Part shown: one piece after another, positions 34,301 through 49,300 of the stretch | Position numbering within the stretch: the stretch's first letter is position 1 | Layout of the letters: each line of letters starts with the position of its first letter | Assembly: GCA_030386875.1 (NCBI GenBank) | Contig: CM059563.1 | Location: forward strand, 34,014,139 to 34,078,138 | Source of the DNA: Morinoia aosen | Taxonomy: Eukaryota > Arthropoda > Malacostraca > Amphipoda > Talitridae | DNA: 64,000 nucleotides | Reading direction: 5' to 3' | Translations under genes and position numbers: made by a program | Notes under the pieces: generated by a model | What the model was told of the DNA's origin: nothing | Database searches by the model: none | What the model saw: only the letters and a program-made list of their open reading frames with translations

Positions 34301-37300
34301 AAAATCCTAGATATTAAACCATTGAGAGTCACCTCTCATTTGACACAGGGTAAACGGCTGCCTCACTGTTCAGCGAACTTTTCTAGCGAACAAAAACTAT
34401 TTAATCTATGAATCAGTGAAAGAATTCAAGGCACGTCATTTTTCGCTTCAAAAATATTAACAGTAAGCTGCACCACACACTGAATACTTAGGAATAAAAT
34501 ACTTCCTACCACTACTCTAAATCACTTAATTTTTTGTCTAAAATTTTGCATTAATGGGTATGCGATGGGATTATTTGTATTTTCAGGGATATTTCAACAA
34601 GAACTGAAAACAATTTTACAATACAGTAAAATTTAATATCCGTTTCAACTCTCTCAGAACTGCAAATCTATTCATTCAATTCAATTCAATGTTTTTGATA
34701 GGGACTCATGATTAAATAATATTGTATACGTAGCAGTATGAGTTTTCTGACGGATACCCTAGAAGTGATTGAACATATTCGGGTTATCAGTTAACTATAT
34801 TTCCACCCATTCGCGCCAATCGATTCAGGTATCGCACGCGGTAAATAACTTGTTTAATTTTTTGAACGCGTAACACGAACGCTAATTCAAGGTTTACCAT
34901 GGAACTTTTTTCTTGAGAGCAATTTCAAATTTCAAAACCAGACCATTGAAGTATTTTTTCGAGGGCAGGGCAAAAACCTATCGTAATAGTTGATAAACTG
35001 AAGAAACTCATTCGTATTCCTTATTTTAAGGTGCAATCAGAGGGATTGAAACGTAAATTATTGTCATTTCATCTCCATGTATATTTTCACGCTGTTTGAG
35101 TCAACCCATTCAAGTTTAAAAAGTTTTCGAGCATGGAACCTCACCACAGAGCTATCTCTCTTCTCATGGCACAACTTCACATAATTCAAGATGTGATTGA
35201 AGTCCAACCATGATATTACGTCCTTACGGGATATAGAGTGTCAAACCCATTGCACAGCAGTATAAGAGATCACGCGTTAGAATCTGACCGTCCAATTCAC
35301 ACTGATAATTTCAAAATAGTCTCAACTTGTGATAAACATAACCTTCAGTTACTATAACGTGTCATAATTCATCTGTTTGAGTTAAGTCTCAATGATATGT
35401 CATCTTCTGCGGCCTCTAAATATCTTGTCCTAATTTTTTCATTCAATTTCCAATAACAATTTGTATTCATGTACTGTATTTACCATGTTTCAATTTAATT
35501 TTCCAGATATTGAAGATGAGTGTGGATATGCTCGAAAGCTCTATTTTCAAAATACATCGTGAGATTTTTATGAAAGATGTTTTTACCCGCCTTAGTTCTG
35601 CAATTTTTGCGTAAATTACGTTTTCCCAAGTATAAGTCTATTATTACTATTATAAGGGAAAGATATGGAGATGACGGGTTAAAACTGTTTCGTTCATTTG
35701 AAAATGCAACCTACAAAGGGCATAAATGTAGTCATGACCTGGAATTTCTCCAAACGTGTCAAACCAACAACCTAACTCCTAAATTTGTCAGGTTTGAACT
35801 TTACCAGCGCAGTGCTCAGTTAGGCCGTACTTACACTACAGTAGATACCAAAAGAAGCTGCTGAACAACGAAATTTCTGCTAAGAGAAACTTGAAAGTGG
35901 CGCTGCAGGAGCAGCTCCAAAGGATCGAAGATCAACTTCGAAGGGTAATATCATGGTAGGACTTCAATCATATCTTGAACTATGTGAAGTTGTGCCTAGA
36001 GAAGAGAGAACAACCCATTCAGTATTTGTGCTTTTAATATCAGAGAAAATTCCTATTCGTCTCCGGACTTGTCTTTCTCATAAATGTAGTTGTGCAGAGT
36101 GAGCATCAACGCAAGTTGGCTCAGCAGCCCGTACACTACATACCAGAGAGGTGAAACACGTTCGAGTTCATTTTTGAGCCGGATTGCGGCTTGGTCATCC
36201 TCTTCTCTCTCCATAAGATGTTGCGCGCAAAATTTGAGCCGGATTGCGGCTTGGTCACCCTCTTCTCTCTCCATAAGATGTTGCGCGCAAAATTTGAGCC
36301 GGATTGCGGCTTGGTCACCCTCTTCTCTCTCTATAAGATGTTGCGCGCAAAATCAGTGTGATGATAAAATCAGTGTGGGAAAAATTTGCATCACACTGAC
36401 TCAGTGTTCAATTCAGTGGTTTTGCTTTTAACTCCTAAATGAAACATAATTTAAATTTTTAGCATCAAACGATTCTTATCTTACGCAACAACGTTGCGTT
36501 TTACTTATAAATTACCAGACGCGTACACTATTTTTCATTCCCATGAATGTTGCGGGGGCTCCGAAAGCCGACCAGAGGGTCGCTATGTTGAACTCGAACT
36601 GAACGTTTGGAATATCTGGAGGGTCGTCTGGGTTTAGATTGACCCACATGTGCCCAGCAACACCGATGGGATCACTCAGCATACCTGTTCAAAGAAAGAA
36701 AATGAAACAGTTTAATTCCAAGAAGTTAAGTTGAATCATGAAATTTGTAACTGCGATGATTTTGGTATTATATCGGTTAGTTCACTCTTTGTTTGAATGA
36801 TTATAAATACTGCAAACAAAAATGTTTACCTTGATTAGAATGCCTTCGGAAACAGTTAACATTTACATTGATATATGTGCTTAGCGATTAGATTAAATTA
36901 GATTAGATTATTAATTAGTTTAAGCCTCCCTATCCGCAACAAAGGCGATCCAAAGAGAGACTGGAGGAAGGCTCCATTTAGTATGGAGTTTCGGGGATGC
37001 GGAATCTATGCAAACTCACACAGTAAGTTCAGAAAGAAGATTATGAAACAAGATAAAAGTTCAAGAAAGAAGTTGTAGGTGCGGAAAAACAGGGCAGCAG
37101 TGAAACGAAAAAAGATGGTCCTTAACATAACAAAAATATTTTATTTGAACAAAAAGAAAGCCTACCTAATTCTTAGCTCGGGCCCTCATATTTCCCCCTG
37201 GGAGCCTAGGAGTGGTTAATTCCCATAGATACAACAGCTGTATCCTACTGGGGGGCTTAGCGATTCTTCGACTATGCCCAATGTAGTTGAAAGGATGACA

Positions 37301-40300
37301 ACGGAAATAACAATATGAAAATGCAAATGAATGAGCTGCGCTAACGCTATTTGTCATCGAATGTCGAATTAATATATACCGTCAAGAGATGTTGATCATC
37401 ATTAGTTAACAAATTATTTTGTACACGAATAGCGGTAAAATTGTGCAACAAAAATTATGAACAATGCACTCTCAGTAAAGATAGCTACGTAAACCCTGGA
37501 ACTTTAAAAAATAGGCAGGCAAGAAAAAATCCCAAATCGTTCTACGTTGAGGTTTGCATAGTTTTTTATTTTCAAAATAATTTCAGACATTGACTTTTGA
37601 ATTTATCTACAACAGTACAATGAAGTAATGTCTAAAAGCAGTCATTCGGTAGTTGATAAAAAGATAATACGTTTAGAGTCAAAATGAAAGTCATAGGCAT
37701 AGCTATTTTGCACTCTGTGGTACGTGTCCACATTACATGCTCTTGTTAAGTTATCACTCCTGCACCCGAAAACTGACGTTTGCTCTACGATTTCGTTCTA
37801 CGTATAGGCGAATGACAAGAAAAATCTGAATCCAGCTTTTGGTGCGTATGTACTGCAAATTAAGAAGCACTTAGGAACGAACTAGTCTTTGTCAAAGAGA
37901 ACATGTTTTTTCTAAGCGGTAAATTTGTAAAATTTGCTAAGAAATGTCAGCAGACTACATTTTCGAGAATGAAAAACGAGAAATGATTTTTCATAGGTTT
38001 AAACAAAAATTTTTTTGGGTACAACAGGACAATGGAATTACATCCGCGCTCAGATAAGCTAATGCCACTTTAATATTTATCTCGCATGGATGATATCGAT
38101 TTACAGTCTAATATTTTATAATCAAATATCGTCATCTAAGCGCACTCGCCAAAAAACTACATTTATATGAATGAATGGATAAACTGTAGCATATGGTACT
38201 TTCATAGAATATTTTGATAAAAATTAGCGTATCGTTATAGTACTGTAGACAATTCTACAGAAGATTGAAAGAGAAATATACTAGTGTGCTCCCTCGGTTC
38301 ATATATTTTAATTTTTACAAGGAATACAAATACATAAATGTGTTACTGGTAATAGTGACACTTTGGTAAAGAAAGCATTCAAGGAGAATCTCCATTTTTA
38401 TAGGCACATGATCTTAAGCTTCCGCGGTGCCGTTGATATTATTGAAAGTGTAACGAGTGGAAGTAAATGGTTTTACATGCACATATAACTGCACGGACGA
38501 CTGCTCGGGAGTTTGTATATTAACTTTTCTTTCAAACATGTTCAACGAGTAACTTTTAACTTTAAGCGCATACATAACAACTCCACAAATTAACTGAATT
38601 TCCAACCTAAATAGTGCTGGCAGAAAGGGTACCAGAAAGCCGGAAACAAGAAAAAGATTGTCACATAAGATTATGAAAACAGTATTTGTGACCTTATACT
38701 TACTTGTAGAACACAGTCAAATGATTGCAGGTGTCGAAAATAAGCAAAAATATTCTGCAATAAAATATAGGTTTCATTTGATTATCATTCGAAGTCGAAA
38801 AATATATTTTCGCTGTAAGATAGCATGTTGGCAAATTCGATTATAAAAATATCGCGAAGACCGGCTTAGCTTATATCGAATTCTTATCCTAGTGTGAAAG
38901 CAGACGTTACAAAACTCAATGCTGTTTTGCCACTATCTCACTGACTGGTTAATGTTACTGATCCCTGCTACTATGGTGTGCTTTATTACCTGTTCGGTTA
39001 TTTCTATACAGTTGGATGTTTTTCACTGCTTCGAACAGATTGCCGCTAGAAGGCTCACTCTTGGAGAGCCAGCTCAAGCCGTGAATGTTGTAGTGATCTT
39101 GGAGATTCTGGCCCACTCCCGGTAGACTTACGACAGTTTTAATCTGAAAATATAATGTCAAAAAAAACTGAATGAAACTACTCTCCAACTCATTAGCAAA
39201 CTATTGACAGTGATGAGCGATGACAATGCAATTAGTTGCTCATGAATTAGTTTATAAATTTGTTGCTCATGCATGCTCATTACTTTGAACCTTGTTTGAT
39301 TTTGGTAGTAAAATATGCCGTCACGCAGTACAGTTACACAGATCCCCAATGAAAGAGAACAATGTGAAGTTCACGAGTAATTTTATTTTTAAATTATGGA
39401 CTATAACTACACCTTCTGAAACGTTCTCATGTACTATAGACACGCACAGTGATGTACTGCCATTAAAATCAACAGTGGAAATGAACGTTGAGTGTATTTA
39501 AACATGTGGACACGACTCGCATGATGGCAGGAATACGACTACGACCTATTTTTTTATCCAGTCTAACTTCTTTGTTGACGCGTTTACTGTTTTAGCTGCC
39601 CAAGCAAAGCATTGGCATTGGAATGCTGATATTATAGATGCTCCCCCCCCCCCCCCCCTCAAAAAAAATAGACTAGGCAGTAAAATAAGTTCATAAAGTT
39701 CTTCTTTCTTTGGAAAAAGTTTGTTGATCGTATTCAAAAAATGTGTTACCAGAAGCTGTTGTAGGAGATCCATAGAACATATCTACTAGTCATTACGCAG
39801 ATAAAGTCGCAAATACGATGGTTCTCGAATTACATGAATGGTCCTCTGAATAATATTCTAATCAGAAGCTTGTAAATTCCTCGACCCGTAAATGAAACTT
39901 TCCAATATTTCGGGAAGATGTTTGTTACTAATTATTCGTATTCTCAGACTTATTATTCGGAAAGGTCATATTAGAAATGTAGGGGATTCATTAGCTGCAA
40001 AGTAGTGAGGAAATCTACCAAGTTCATGACAATGAGTTGCAGTCGTCACGCACGACCACTCTTTGAGCAACACATGATTATGTAGATTAACAAGAACTCT
40101 TTAGATTTTTATACTGAATCACTTCAGGGGTTAATGTGAAAATTCAAAATTATCCTGTCAGAAAAGACCACCAAGTATCAACTTTTTCGTTTAGAAAGGA
40201 AAGATCCCGTTTTATTTCGTATGAAGAAGGATTTAAAGAATAAAAACACTTGTATTTTACATCTTGAAATTTATATTAGAAATTCTAAGTGGTGATAATT

Positions 40301-43300
40301 TACTTATAATTTTCAGAAAGTGGTAAAATTTTGACATTGCAGCGATGGTTCATTCTTAACAGGAGTTTTTGAGCCAGGCCACCTCGTCAAAACTTCACAA
40401 TATCGTCAGAAAATATGCAAAAATTATTCAGTAACACCTCTAAGCTACCAAAAAGAATACTTTCTCCACTTCACAGAGATATCCGATTCTGAAATATCGT
40501 AGTAAGTTCTCCTACAGAGGAGAGGTTTTTACTAGCGAAGATTTATTTTTTTTAATACCGACACATTTTCAATCAACTGATTTTAATTACGTGGGACTTA
40601 TCCTGTACATGAAATTTAAAATTTGCAAGTAGTAGGATGTACAAAATTATAAAAATAAAATATTTCGACCATAAAGACACCCAACAAACGAAGGGACAGC
40701 AGTTTTCGCTGCAAGTTTCCGTACTTCATTCGCTGTTTCAATGCAATCAGACTATCAGAAAATCCCCACATTTTACACCAACATTGTGTGTATGATTTCA
40801 TCGGAGTTTTGATTTCTATTTCGTTAATCTGATATTCACTTCTCCGTTAATGAATTAATTCTGTGGTACGTTGCGAGTGAACGCAGATGACGCTGGTCAA
40901 CATGATTTTTGTCTCACGAGTACCAATAGTTGTTCTTGATGCAGATTTTTATCATGTTTTCAAATATGAATTCGAAATTTCTCCATCACCTACATTTATT
41001 GTTATATTTCGAATTCAATTTTTTAATATAAACGTTTTCTCGTCCATCTATCCTTTGTAAATTGACAACTCCTAGAACATTATCAATGTGATGAGGCCAA
41101 ATAAACTTACTCAGGTGCAGGTTTAGGCATGTATAGACATTTACAGTCATGCACAAAGATGATGTGTAGTAGTACGCATTCATCAGAACGATGCCAGTTG
41201 TACAATAGCCGTGAACGAGTGAATACGTCATCGTGAGTGCTTTGTGCATCTGAATTATTGTGTATTACATTTTTACTAATTAATTTGAATTAGGCATTGG
41301 TTACAAAATGCCTAGAGTTTGTTTAAATCATCCTCATAATTTTTGCTATATATGCGGCGAAGTCACACTCAAGTTCCAAAGGCGAAACCTTACTCCATTA
41401 GTGAAAAAAGTGTTATGAACTTTATTATGAATGTAAAGTGGGGGCCCAAACAAGGACCTGGGCCCCACGTATCTGTTGTTTATTGTGTTCTAGACCTCTC
41501 ACTGCATGCAAAAATGGCACACGCTACATGCCATTCGCCATCTTTACGATTTGGAGGGAACGCAAAGATCACTCCTCTGACTGTTATTTCGGTCTAACAA
41601 AGATAAAAGGGGTTACATCGAAATCAAAACATACAGGGGTGTACCCTAACTTACAATCTGCAACGAGACCAGTTCCACACTTCGAAGAATTGCTCATACC
41701 AAAGCCTACAAAACATGTAACAGAAAAAGAGAGCTCAGATTCTGATGAAAGTGAGGAAGAAAAAGAAACAGATATAGGTGATAAAACGTTTAAACCAAGT
41801 TGTATATCTGAGTCTCATTTATTGACTCAAGAAGATCTTAACGATCTCGTACGTGACTTAAAGTTGTCCAAAAACCAGTCTGAACTGCTTGGTTCTCAGC
41901 TAATAGGATGAAATTTTCTTCAAAGAAAACAATGACACGAACTTATCGTAATCGTCATTTGCAATTTAAAAACTTTTTTCTGAAAAAACGGCTTAGTGTT
42001 TTGTAACGACATTCCTTCACTTGTGGAGACATTTGGTATTGTACATAACCCCACAGAATGGCGTTTGTTCATTGATCCTTCTAAAATTAGTTTAACAGCA
42101 GTGCTTCTGCATAATGGCAATAAAGTCCCATCTGTTCCTGTAGCTCACTCAGCTGGTATGAAAGAAACATATGAAAACTTTAAATTTATATTGGAAAAGC
42201 TTCAATATGCAGTGCATGAACGGAATATTTGTGGAGATTTGAAGGTAATTGCACCTAATCTTGGTTTGCAGCTTGGTTACACAATGTACTGGTGTTTTTT
42301 GTCTCACTGGGATAGTTGGGACAGAAAAAATCATTACATTATTAAAGAATGGCCTAAACGCGAATCATTCATTCATGAACAAAAAAAAATGTGAAACATG
42401 ACGCATTGTGCAATCCTAAAAATGTGTATCTACCTCCGTTACATGTCAAACTAGGATTAATGAAGAACTTCATGAAAGTCATGGACAACACCACTCCTCG
42501 TTTCATGTACTTAAAACAAAAGCTTCCTAAAATTAGTGAAGCAAAAATTAAAGAAGGAATATTTGTGGGCCCACAAATACGATCACTGATGCATGATGAA
42601 AAGTTTGAGAAAGTATTGAATCCACTGGAGAAATCAGCTTGGTATGTAATAAAAAAAGTTACTCACAGTTTTTTGGGAAATCGAAAGGCGGAAAATTACC
42701 GTGATAAAGTCAACGATCTTATGACATCTTATAAACATTTGTGTTGTAACATATCTTTAAAAGTACACTTCCTGCGCTTACACCTAGATTTCTTCCCTGA
42801 AAATCTTGGCGCAGTGAGCGATAAGCACGGCGAAGGCTTTCATCAGGAGACTGCAGCTATTTAAAAAAGGTATCAAGGCAAATGGAATCCTAATATGCTG
42901 GTCAATTATTGTTGGACCATCAAGAGGGATGCTCCACAAGTGACATACAACAGAAAATGTTCATTTCCTACTTTCTAGGTGAGTCATAATGTTTAACTAT
43001 TGTGTAGTTAAGAATTTAGATAATATTAAAAACTGTTCGAAACCATAAATGCTTGTCTCTTGAAAGCCTTGCGTGATGGTGAAAAACCGGAATCATATTT
43101 GGATTCAGGAGGATAAATGCTTATTATTTTTATTTTCACTTATTTTTCTCTCTGAGACAGAAAAAAATTCATTTCTGTTCTTCAGTGTCATGATCGGCCA
43201 TCAATAGTGCCAGATATTTACAAATAGCGCGAGTTGATGAGCCTTGTTGATTTAGACTTCATTTATTCACAGACACGCCCTAAGGGGGTCCATTCTTCAA

Positions 43301-46300
43301 AACTTCTACTGTATTTAGTCTTTGTATTAAAAAATAACACATTGTGGTGATCCCAGCGGCAAGCCGCGGACCTCCACAAGACCTGAGAAAAGCTGCCTCC
43401 AGACTACAACCGCATCCGTTCCAGAGCACCTCCGGACCCGAAGCGCCTAGTCAACCAAACACGGGACCTGAGAGAAGCCGCCTCGCGACTATGAGAAAAG
43501 GTGCCCGTAAGCTACAACGGCTTCCTGCCTCCAGCACCACAGGCCCACAAACTCGCGACCAATCAGGACTCACGCCCGGACTCAAGGCTTGCACTCGAGG
43601 CCTACATAAGGCGACCCCAACAAGGCTCGCGGTCACTCAAGCCCTCGTCCTCGTTCAAGTCACATCTCCAGCACCAGCCTCGTGTTCCTGCATCTAGCTT
43701 CCGAGATCGACTTTATCTCTCGCGTACCTGCACCAAGCCCCGGAGACCGGCCCTGCCTATCGACGCCCCAAGGTGTTGCACGGTCTTAAACCTAGTAGCG
43801 TCTTGACGCTTCAAGGTGTTCCAAAGCCTTAAAAAAGTCACGTTGCAACGCCCCGCGCCGGCGTCGTCGGCCAAGCCGCTCTACGACATCTCTCGCCCGC
43901 TCCGGCCGGCTAGCCTCGCCGTAGCTACTTACCAGCTACAGCGGTGAACCGCGTGGCGGCTGGGCCCGACCCAGCTGACTAGCCTCGTCTCGGCGCCCCG
44001 CTAGCACCAGCTGACCTGTTCGTAACAGTCGCACGACGTAGCACCAATCATCACGTCTCGCCGCTGCGTTCGTAAGTAGCGTCCTCGCGGACGTTACCCG
44101 CTATTGGTGCTTGTTTCATTCATTACGTAATTCTCGCATAGTATTGTATTTCAATCATCACGTATTAGTGCTATTCTCGCATAGGATTGTATTTCAATCA
44201 TTACGTAAATTATGTCATTTTCGAATAGGATTGTCTTCCAATCATCACGTATTAGTACTATTCTCGCATAGGATTGTGTTTCAATCATTACGTCATTCCC
44301 GAATAGGATTGTGCTTCAATCATCACGTATTTGTGCTATTCTCGCATAGGATTAAGTTTCAAGTTAGGTCATTCTCGAATAGGATTGTACTTCAATCACC
44401 ACATATTTGTACTATTCTCACATAGGATTGTGCTTCAATCATTACGTACTTCTCGAATAGTATTGTATTTCAACCATCACGTATTAGTGCTGTGCTCCAA
44501 TCATTACGTAATTTACGAGTAACGAACAGTGCTCATAGTAGTCACCGAGGGCCCAGTGTAATGGTCCGTGTTCCGTGTACCTAACAGTCACCAATATAAT
44601 TACCGTGTTACCCCCGTGTTGTCCATATCCTGCCGAATACGGTTGTACCTCAGGCACTCGCTTCGGGCTATCCTATCACGAAAAAGATAGCTCAAAGCCT
44701 GCCCGAAGCGTGTTGCAGCCTGGGGGAGAACACTACAACATGAATTCTCCATGTGTTAAAATTCGCAAAATTTTAATCGCTAATACGTGCATTTCCCCCA
44801 GATTTTTCAAGTAATACATTTATCCTTAAAGACTTATTTATCATATAATACGTATTTAATTTCCGTCGGTCAAGAAGTACATGTTATTCAAGCTACGCGC
44901 TCCTGCAGTTCTACGATGAAAGCGCAACTTCAGCTGTGCGCCACACGATCAGCAGTACCGAGCAAATTTAAATGGTCAAAACTGTCGTTAATGAGCAAAA
45001 TCCGGTAATGGGTAGTTTAATTCTTTTGAATTTATGGACCAATTCTTTTAAAATTTGAAATGTCATCAAACATGTTCTTAATATGACTATTTTAATACAA
45101 AACATGCTAGCATTCAGTTCAGCATGGAAACCGAAGCTAATAATAAATTGCCTATTTTAGATTGTTTGGTACAGAGCACAAATAACACCTTTTGCTCTTC
45201 TGTTAATGGGAAAGATACGTTAACTGGCATGGGTTTTATGTTTTTTCTTAGTTTTTGTCCGTTACAATTAAAATAAAATAGTATCAAGACGTTATTGTTC
45301 CGTGCATATGAAATTAGTTCCAATTATTTATCGTTGCATAATGAGCTTGAATTTCTTAAAAATTTTTTTTGAACAATGGCTATCGGCAAAGATGTATTCG
45401 GCAACTGATAGAAGCCAAATATAATTCTGCTACGATACCGCCGACAGTAGAAAAAAGAAACTTTACGTGTAGATACCATTCTTTGGTTTTCAGTCAGAGA
45501 AGCTGAAGAAGGAACTGCGCTCTCTCACTATGAAATATTTTACGTGTGTAGACCTCCAGATTGTAATAGTGAACAATTTTAGCATTGGTGCTTTGTTTTC
45601 GTTCAAGGATAAACTACCTATGTCTATGCTCTCCTCTATTATGTATAAATATTGTTGCCCATCGTGTGGGTCTGTGTATGTTGGTTCTACCACCCGTGCA
45701 CTAAGATGTAGAGTATTTGAGCATATTGACAGAAGTTTCAGAACCGTTAATACATTAAACAAGCCACCTCACTCAGCTATATGAATTCATTCAGATCAGT
45801 GTAAATCTCCTGTTCTGTAGCAATATTTTCCCATCTTAAGTTCTGCTAACTCAGCCATATTGAATGATTTACGCATTATTGAATCCCTTTTCATTAGCCG
45901 CTTAAAATCCGATTTAAACGATATGCAGTCGTCACACCCCTTAAAGATAGCTCCTGTTTATCATTTTACCGATTTTTGTGCAGTATTCCTTCGATTTATG
46001 AATTTATATTTTTCCGTGTATTTTCTCAGAGATCCTCTGATGATGACCTTAAGGGTCGAAACGTTCGTTTTTAACAAAAATGTCTTTTAAATCGACAGAC
46101 TTTGCTATTACCTTCATTTTAAAGCTACATCGAGTCATATAACCCAATTTGATACATAATATTTTTAATGAATGTGGTTGCTAAAAATTTCCAGTGATAA
46201 AATGTATTCTGAATATTCAGAAGCATATTGGAAAAGACATAAACTTGAGTCAAATACGTTGTACAAATGTGCCTTCCAGTAGCAAATGTGACAATAACAG

Positions 46301-49300
46301 TATGTCATCTTTACCTATTAGAAAGAATTATTTTCTTGCATTCTTCGGCTGATAATTACAAATATTTTAATCAAGCTGAGCTGTTCATTAGCTCATCATA
46401 TTTTGGCCAATTATTAAAAAGTATAATTGAAGCCAGGGTCAAGATGATAGTTTAAAAAAATTCAGCACTTACTGCGTCAGAATCTAATGATCAGTAAACA
46501 AACAAAGAAATTACAAACCTTACCGTATCATCCTCATAGAGTTAAAAGAAAAATTTGCGTCGAGAACCTGTTTTCAAATCTTCCATCTCTAAAAATAAAG
46601 AAAACGATTGCATAAAGTTTTTAAATGAATAATTCTTGGCATGGACTGATAAAAGGAGACATGTGCTCATTTTTGATAAAACTTAATATTTATTTCAAGT
46701 GAATCTAGCTGTTAAAGTTTCATTCCTCGCAAATATTTTTCTCAATGTTATAAAAAACGTGTTAGGTCTGAAGTTGGAATGTCACGGTCTTCGAGCGGAA
46801 GGTAACTGAATGCATGGGGTTTTCCTGATGTGGTCCGTATGATAAAATAGATGTTGCTGCTCACAGAAAACTTCAAAGAGCCAAGTTTTCCCACCTTGTG
46901 AGATTCTAACATCCAGAAACTCTGGAGCATTTGAAAAGATTGAGGGATGGAAATGCCTGTCGACGAGTATAATATGTTGAAATTCCGCGCAACCAAAAAA
47001 GACACTGCGTTGTTGGTAGTAAGAGACGAAACAATGCATCAAAAAATTATTGATAAATCTTCCCTTATTTATTTGAAATTTTAATAAAAATATTCAATAT
47101 CATTTTCATGATTTTCAGCTTTCAGATTTTTTCTTAAGAAGAAAATCTCAGATGATACTTTACAGACGTACGATACATACACAAGTAATTATGATGCACT
47201 TCAATATTAATGGATGTTCAATAACCTTATAGAACTCTAATGCCATTTTAATCACCATCCTAGAAGGAATGTACATGGTGTTTTCTTAGGTTCTCGATCA
47301 TAAAGTGATATTGCTTATTTGTACGTACATTGTTTGAAAAAAGTTCAACTATTTTTTATACGCATATTTTTGTGACTTCAAATTCATAATACTTTATCCG
47401 TAGCAATTAGCTTTTTATTCACTATTCTGTTTTTTTTCTTGCAGTGACGATTGGGTTTTACAGACACGAAATTTGTGTTTCTTAAAATCTTTGTGGCAAC
47501 GTTTCTACACCTTTTTGTCCTTTCTTCATTGGATAGGTAAGAGCGTTTCCGTTTTTGTACCACTGCATTAGGTGAACGCTTGAAATCGAGGGCCTTTCTT
47601 CTGCCCTTGATTGAAAATCGTTGAAAAAAGGATTTATTGCATTCCCGAAATTTTTAGAGTGCTCGTATGAAGGACACCATTAATAGCTCTCATCAATAAT
47701 TGAGAGAATTCACCCAACGGAAAGGAATATACTCATATGGATAGCTCTGTATTCATACATTCTCACGACCGATCTAGAAAGCCTTTTACTTTCAAATTTC
47801 AACTATTAATGTTTTTGCTAAATTATATTAGCTATGTGCCTCCAGGTTTCGTCAGTGTACAAGAATTTACAAATGAGCATGGGCCCTAATCTGCTAAAAA
47901 TTTAAAGCGTCTAAGAAATTGAAAATACATTCTTGGAATACATTTAATGAAACAATTTTGTCAGACTAATGCAAATATTGATTAGTCGATGTTTAAGAAG
48001 CAGAAAACCTTGTCTAGTTAAGAATACTTGTCATTGGAGAAGTTAAGCAAAAGAATTGGTTTAATTCTCGTGCTCAGATTTATCTGTTCGATAATTTGAA
48101 AGTTTCACAAACAACAGATTGTTGCTTTTTTTCGTTTTTGTTTTGTTTTTAGGCTAGCAATCCTTTCAAACCCCATCATTGCGCAGACAGTAAATGACTT
48201 ACGGGCATTAACCTCTGTATGGCTAGATGGATAAACTTACTCCCACGTTTATTCGTATATTGAAGCAATCGTATATCGAGGTTTGACTGTACATGAAATT
48301 GACTGTGGCATAAGTATGCTCGTTACCCTTACTAAGAAAAAATAAACAACTCACCCCCACGGCGTCCAGGTGCTGCTTGGGCCCCAGCCCAGACAGCATG
48401 AGCAGCTTGGGGCTGTTGAGCGCTCCTGCACTCACTATCACCTCTCTGCGGACGTATGCTCGCTTCGTCTGTGACGGGAGCGAAATGGAGAAACTTCTTT
48501 ATGCGTTCGATTACGAGTGAAATTAGATTACACTTTTACACTCGTTTAAAACCTAACCCTGAATATTAATTCCAAAATTTGTAAAACTAGCCACTATCAA
48601 AATTCACGCACTATGCAGTGGAATACATAATTTCAAAGAAATGTAGTCGATTTCTGTACAGCACAGCAGTGTTTGTTCACTGACTTACGAAAAGAGAGTC
48701 TCCCAAGTTCAGTTTCCAGTTGCATCCGGACCCACTAAAGTGTCCGCACCGACAGCCACGGATAGAGAAGGTGCTTCGTACAGAGTCTATCTATTCACTC
48801 TAAATCTATAGTCATTTGAGTATAGAAAACTTAAACTCAAGTTGAATTTAAATTAAGGGGCATTCAAATAGAGTTTAGCTACCTGGCTATAAAATGCAAA
48901 CCTCAGTTGGAAAACAGAATAGCTAATTCAGGACTAGATTGATTTCTTTTAGGATTTGAGAGAGAGCTTTTGATATTGAATGGAAAACCAATAAGTTTCT
49001 CATAATTATAATAGCGATATTTAATGGCAAACCCCACTAGTGACCTCCACAGTATTGATCTGTTGGGCGTCTTGTACTCGGTCTCGTTCGTACTTTTTGA
49101 ATGAATTTGCTATTTTGTTTATTTTGTCTTTCATGTTAGAGGTTTGGAAATTTTGGCGTTCTTAAATTTCGAGGGCTCAGCAATTACAATATCATTCATC
49201 ATAGTCCGCGTCTACTTATGAACACTTCTGCATGCTCTATGGACCTAGTGTAGCAACAGACTTCAGTTTTCCTTCGACTCTCAAAAAGAACGGCGTCGAT

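Noticed and set aside
36090..36431. 113-codon open frame across the 60-bp repeats as a repeat protein
   Set aside because: The period is divisible by three, so openness is automatic; nothing before or after it looks coding.
43344..43806. Overlapping open frames of 117 and 101 codons as genes
   Set aside because: Several frames are open at once because the block is GC-rich; low-complexity products without domains.
46740..47042. Minus-strand open frames with faint reverse-transcriptase-like phrases ([14 protein letters not shown])
   Set aside because: Only one short phrase resembles a PLE-type RT block and the remainder fits in no single frame; not enough to call a feature.
48680..48790. Possible extra GMC exon near 48,690 (good GTAAGT donor, open [12 protein letters not shown] frame)
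   Set aside because: The sequence does not match the family, the length would break phase, and the 57-bp exon at 56,776 already fills the gap.
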